From Incurvaria masculella (lineage: Eukaryota; Arthropoda; Insecta; Lepidoptera; Incurvariidae): 64,000 nt of DNA. The translations under genes were made by a program, and so were the position numbers. The stretch is from contig OX335665.1 in assembly GCA_946894095.1 (NCBI GenBank), positions 2,366,001 through 2,430,000 on the forward strand, written 5' to 3'. Shown here piece after piece: positions 63,881 to 64,000 of this stretch (the first letter of the stretch is position 1; each line of letters begins with the position of its first letter). The notes beneath the pieces were generated by a model. The model was not told the origin of the DNA. It saw only the letters and a list, made by a program, of their open reading frames with translations, and made no database searches.

Positions 63881-64000
63881 CTCAAACCATTGTACTCTTA
63901 TTTTTTTGTAGGTGGTAGCATTTAAAGGTTTAATATTATGTCGTTTTTTTTGCTGTAAGAATAATAACTCATCAGAAGGACTAAATCGTACACAGGTTTT
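63881..64000. mobile_element. Scrap of the 45415-type repeat, then window end
   Basis: gttctcaaaccattgtactc and gtaggtggtagcatttaaag match 45478-45530. The element therefore lies immediately behind the RTE 3' end. The last ~60 bases are unassigned. Confidence 0.6.

Overview
The window looks like AT-rich insect DNA, most likely from a moth or butterfly. The strongest anchor is one exon on the minus strand (43717-43904) that encodes homeodomain residues 1-44 of Distal-less and ends at a splice donor exactly at the classical codon 44/45 homeobox intron. I did not find the partner exon for the rest of the homeodomain (expected at lower coordinates) or any upstream Distal-less exon. Most of the window is therefore read as intron and flanking DNA of a large developmental locus filled with transposon debris. 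The Lepidoptera assignment is an inference from the repeat families, which I recall from lepidopteran genomic DNA. The species cannot be told.

Layout. 1-3700: SINE pieces around a 41-unit, 48-bp minisatellite. 3700-25000: mostly non-coding DNA with many SINE copies, fold-back (MITE-like) elements, a microsatellite-linked repeat and RTE retrotransposon scraps. 25000-43700: more SINEs, the C-terminus of a LINE, at least three fold-back families, and a TTAA-flanked piggyBac-like MITE (one copy nested in another repeat whose empty relative is also present). 43250-43904: two tandem fold-back elements directly beside the Distal-less splice donor. 44000-57000: SINEs, LINE 3' ends, and an intact 345-aa C-terminal LINE reading frame with a zinc knuckle and an endonuclease-like core. 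57400-64000: a dense retroelement cluster with a LINE relic, a Penelope-like relic, an RTE copy split by a nearly intact LINE, a second LINE relic and an inverted RTE copy.

The dominant repeat is one SINE superfamily with about 27 recognisable copies. All share a roughly 250-bp body and tail, but the 5' head differs: a tRNA-like head, a 5S-rRNA-like head, or a shorter, diverged 5S-like head. Apart from Distal-less no cellular gene is recognised. Several short GC-rich islands (near 3.1, 6.5, 16.6, 34.5, 41.3 and 55.0 kb) are not explained by the repeats and may be exons, promoters or enhancers. All identifications come from reading motifs; no alignment or database search was run, and repeat boundaries are good to roughly 5-20 bases.
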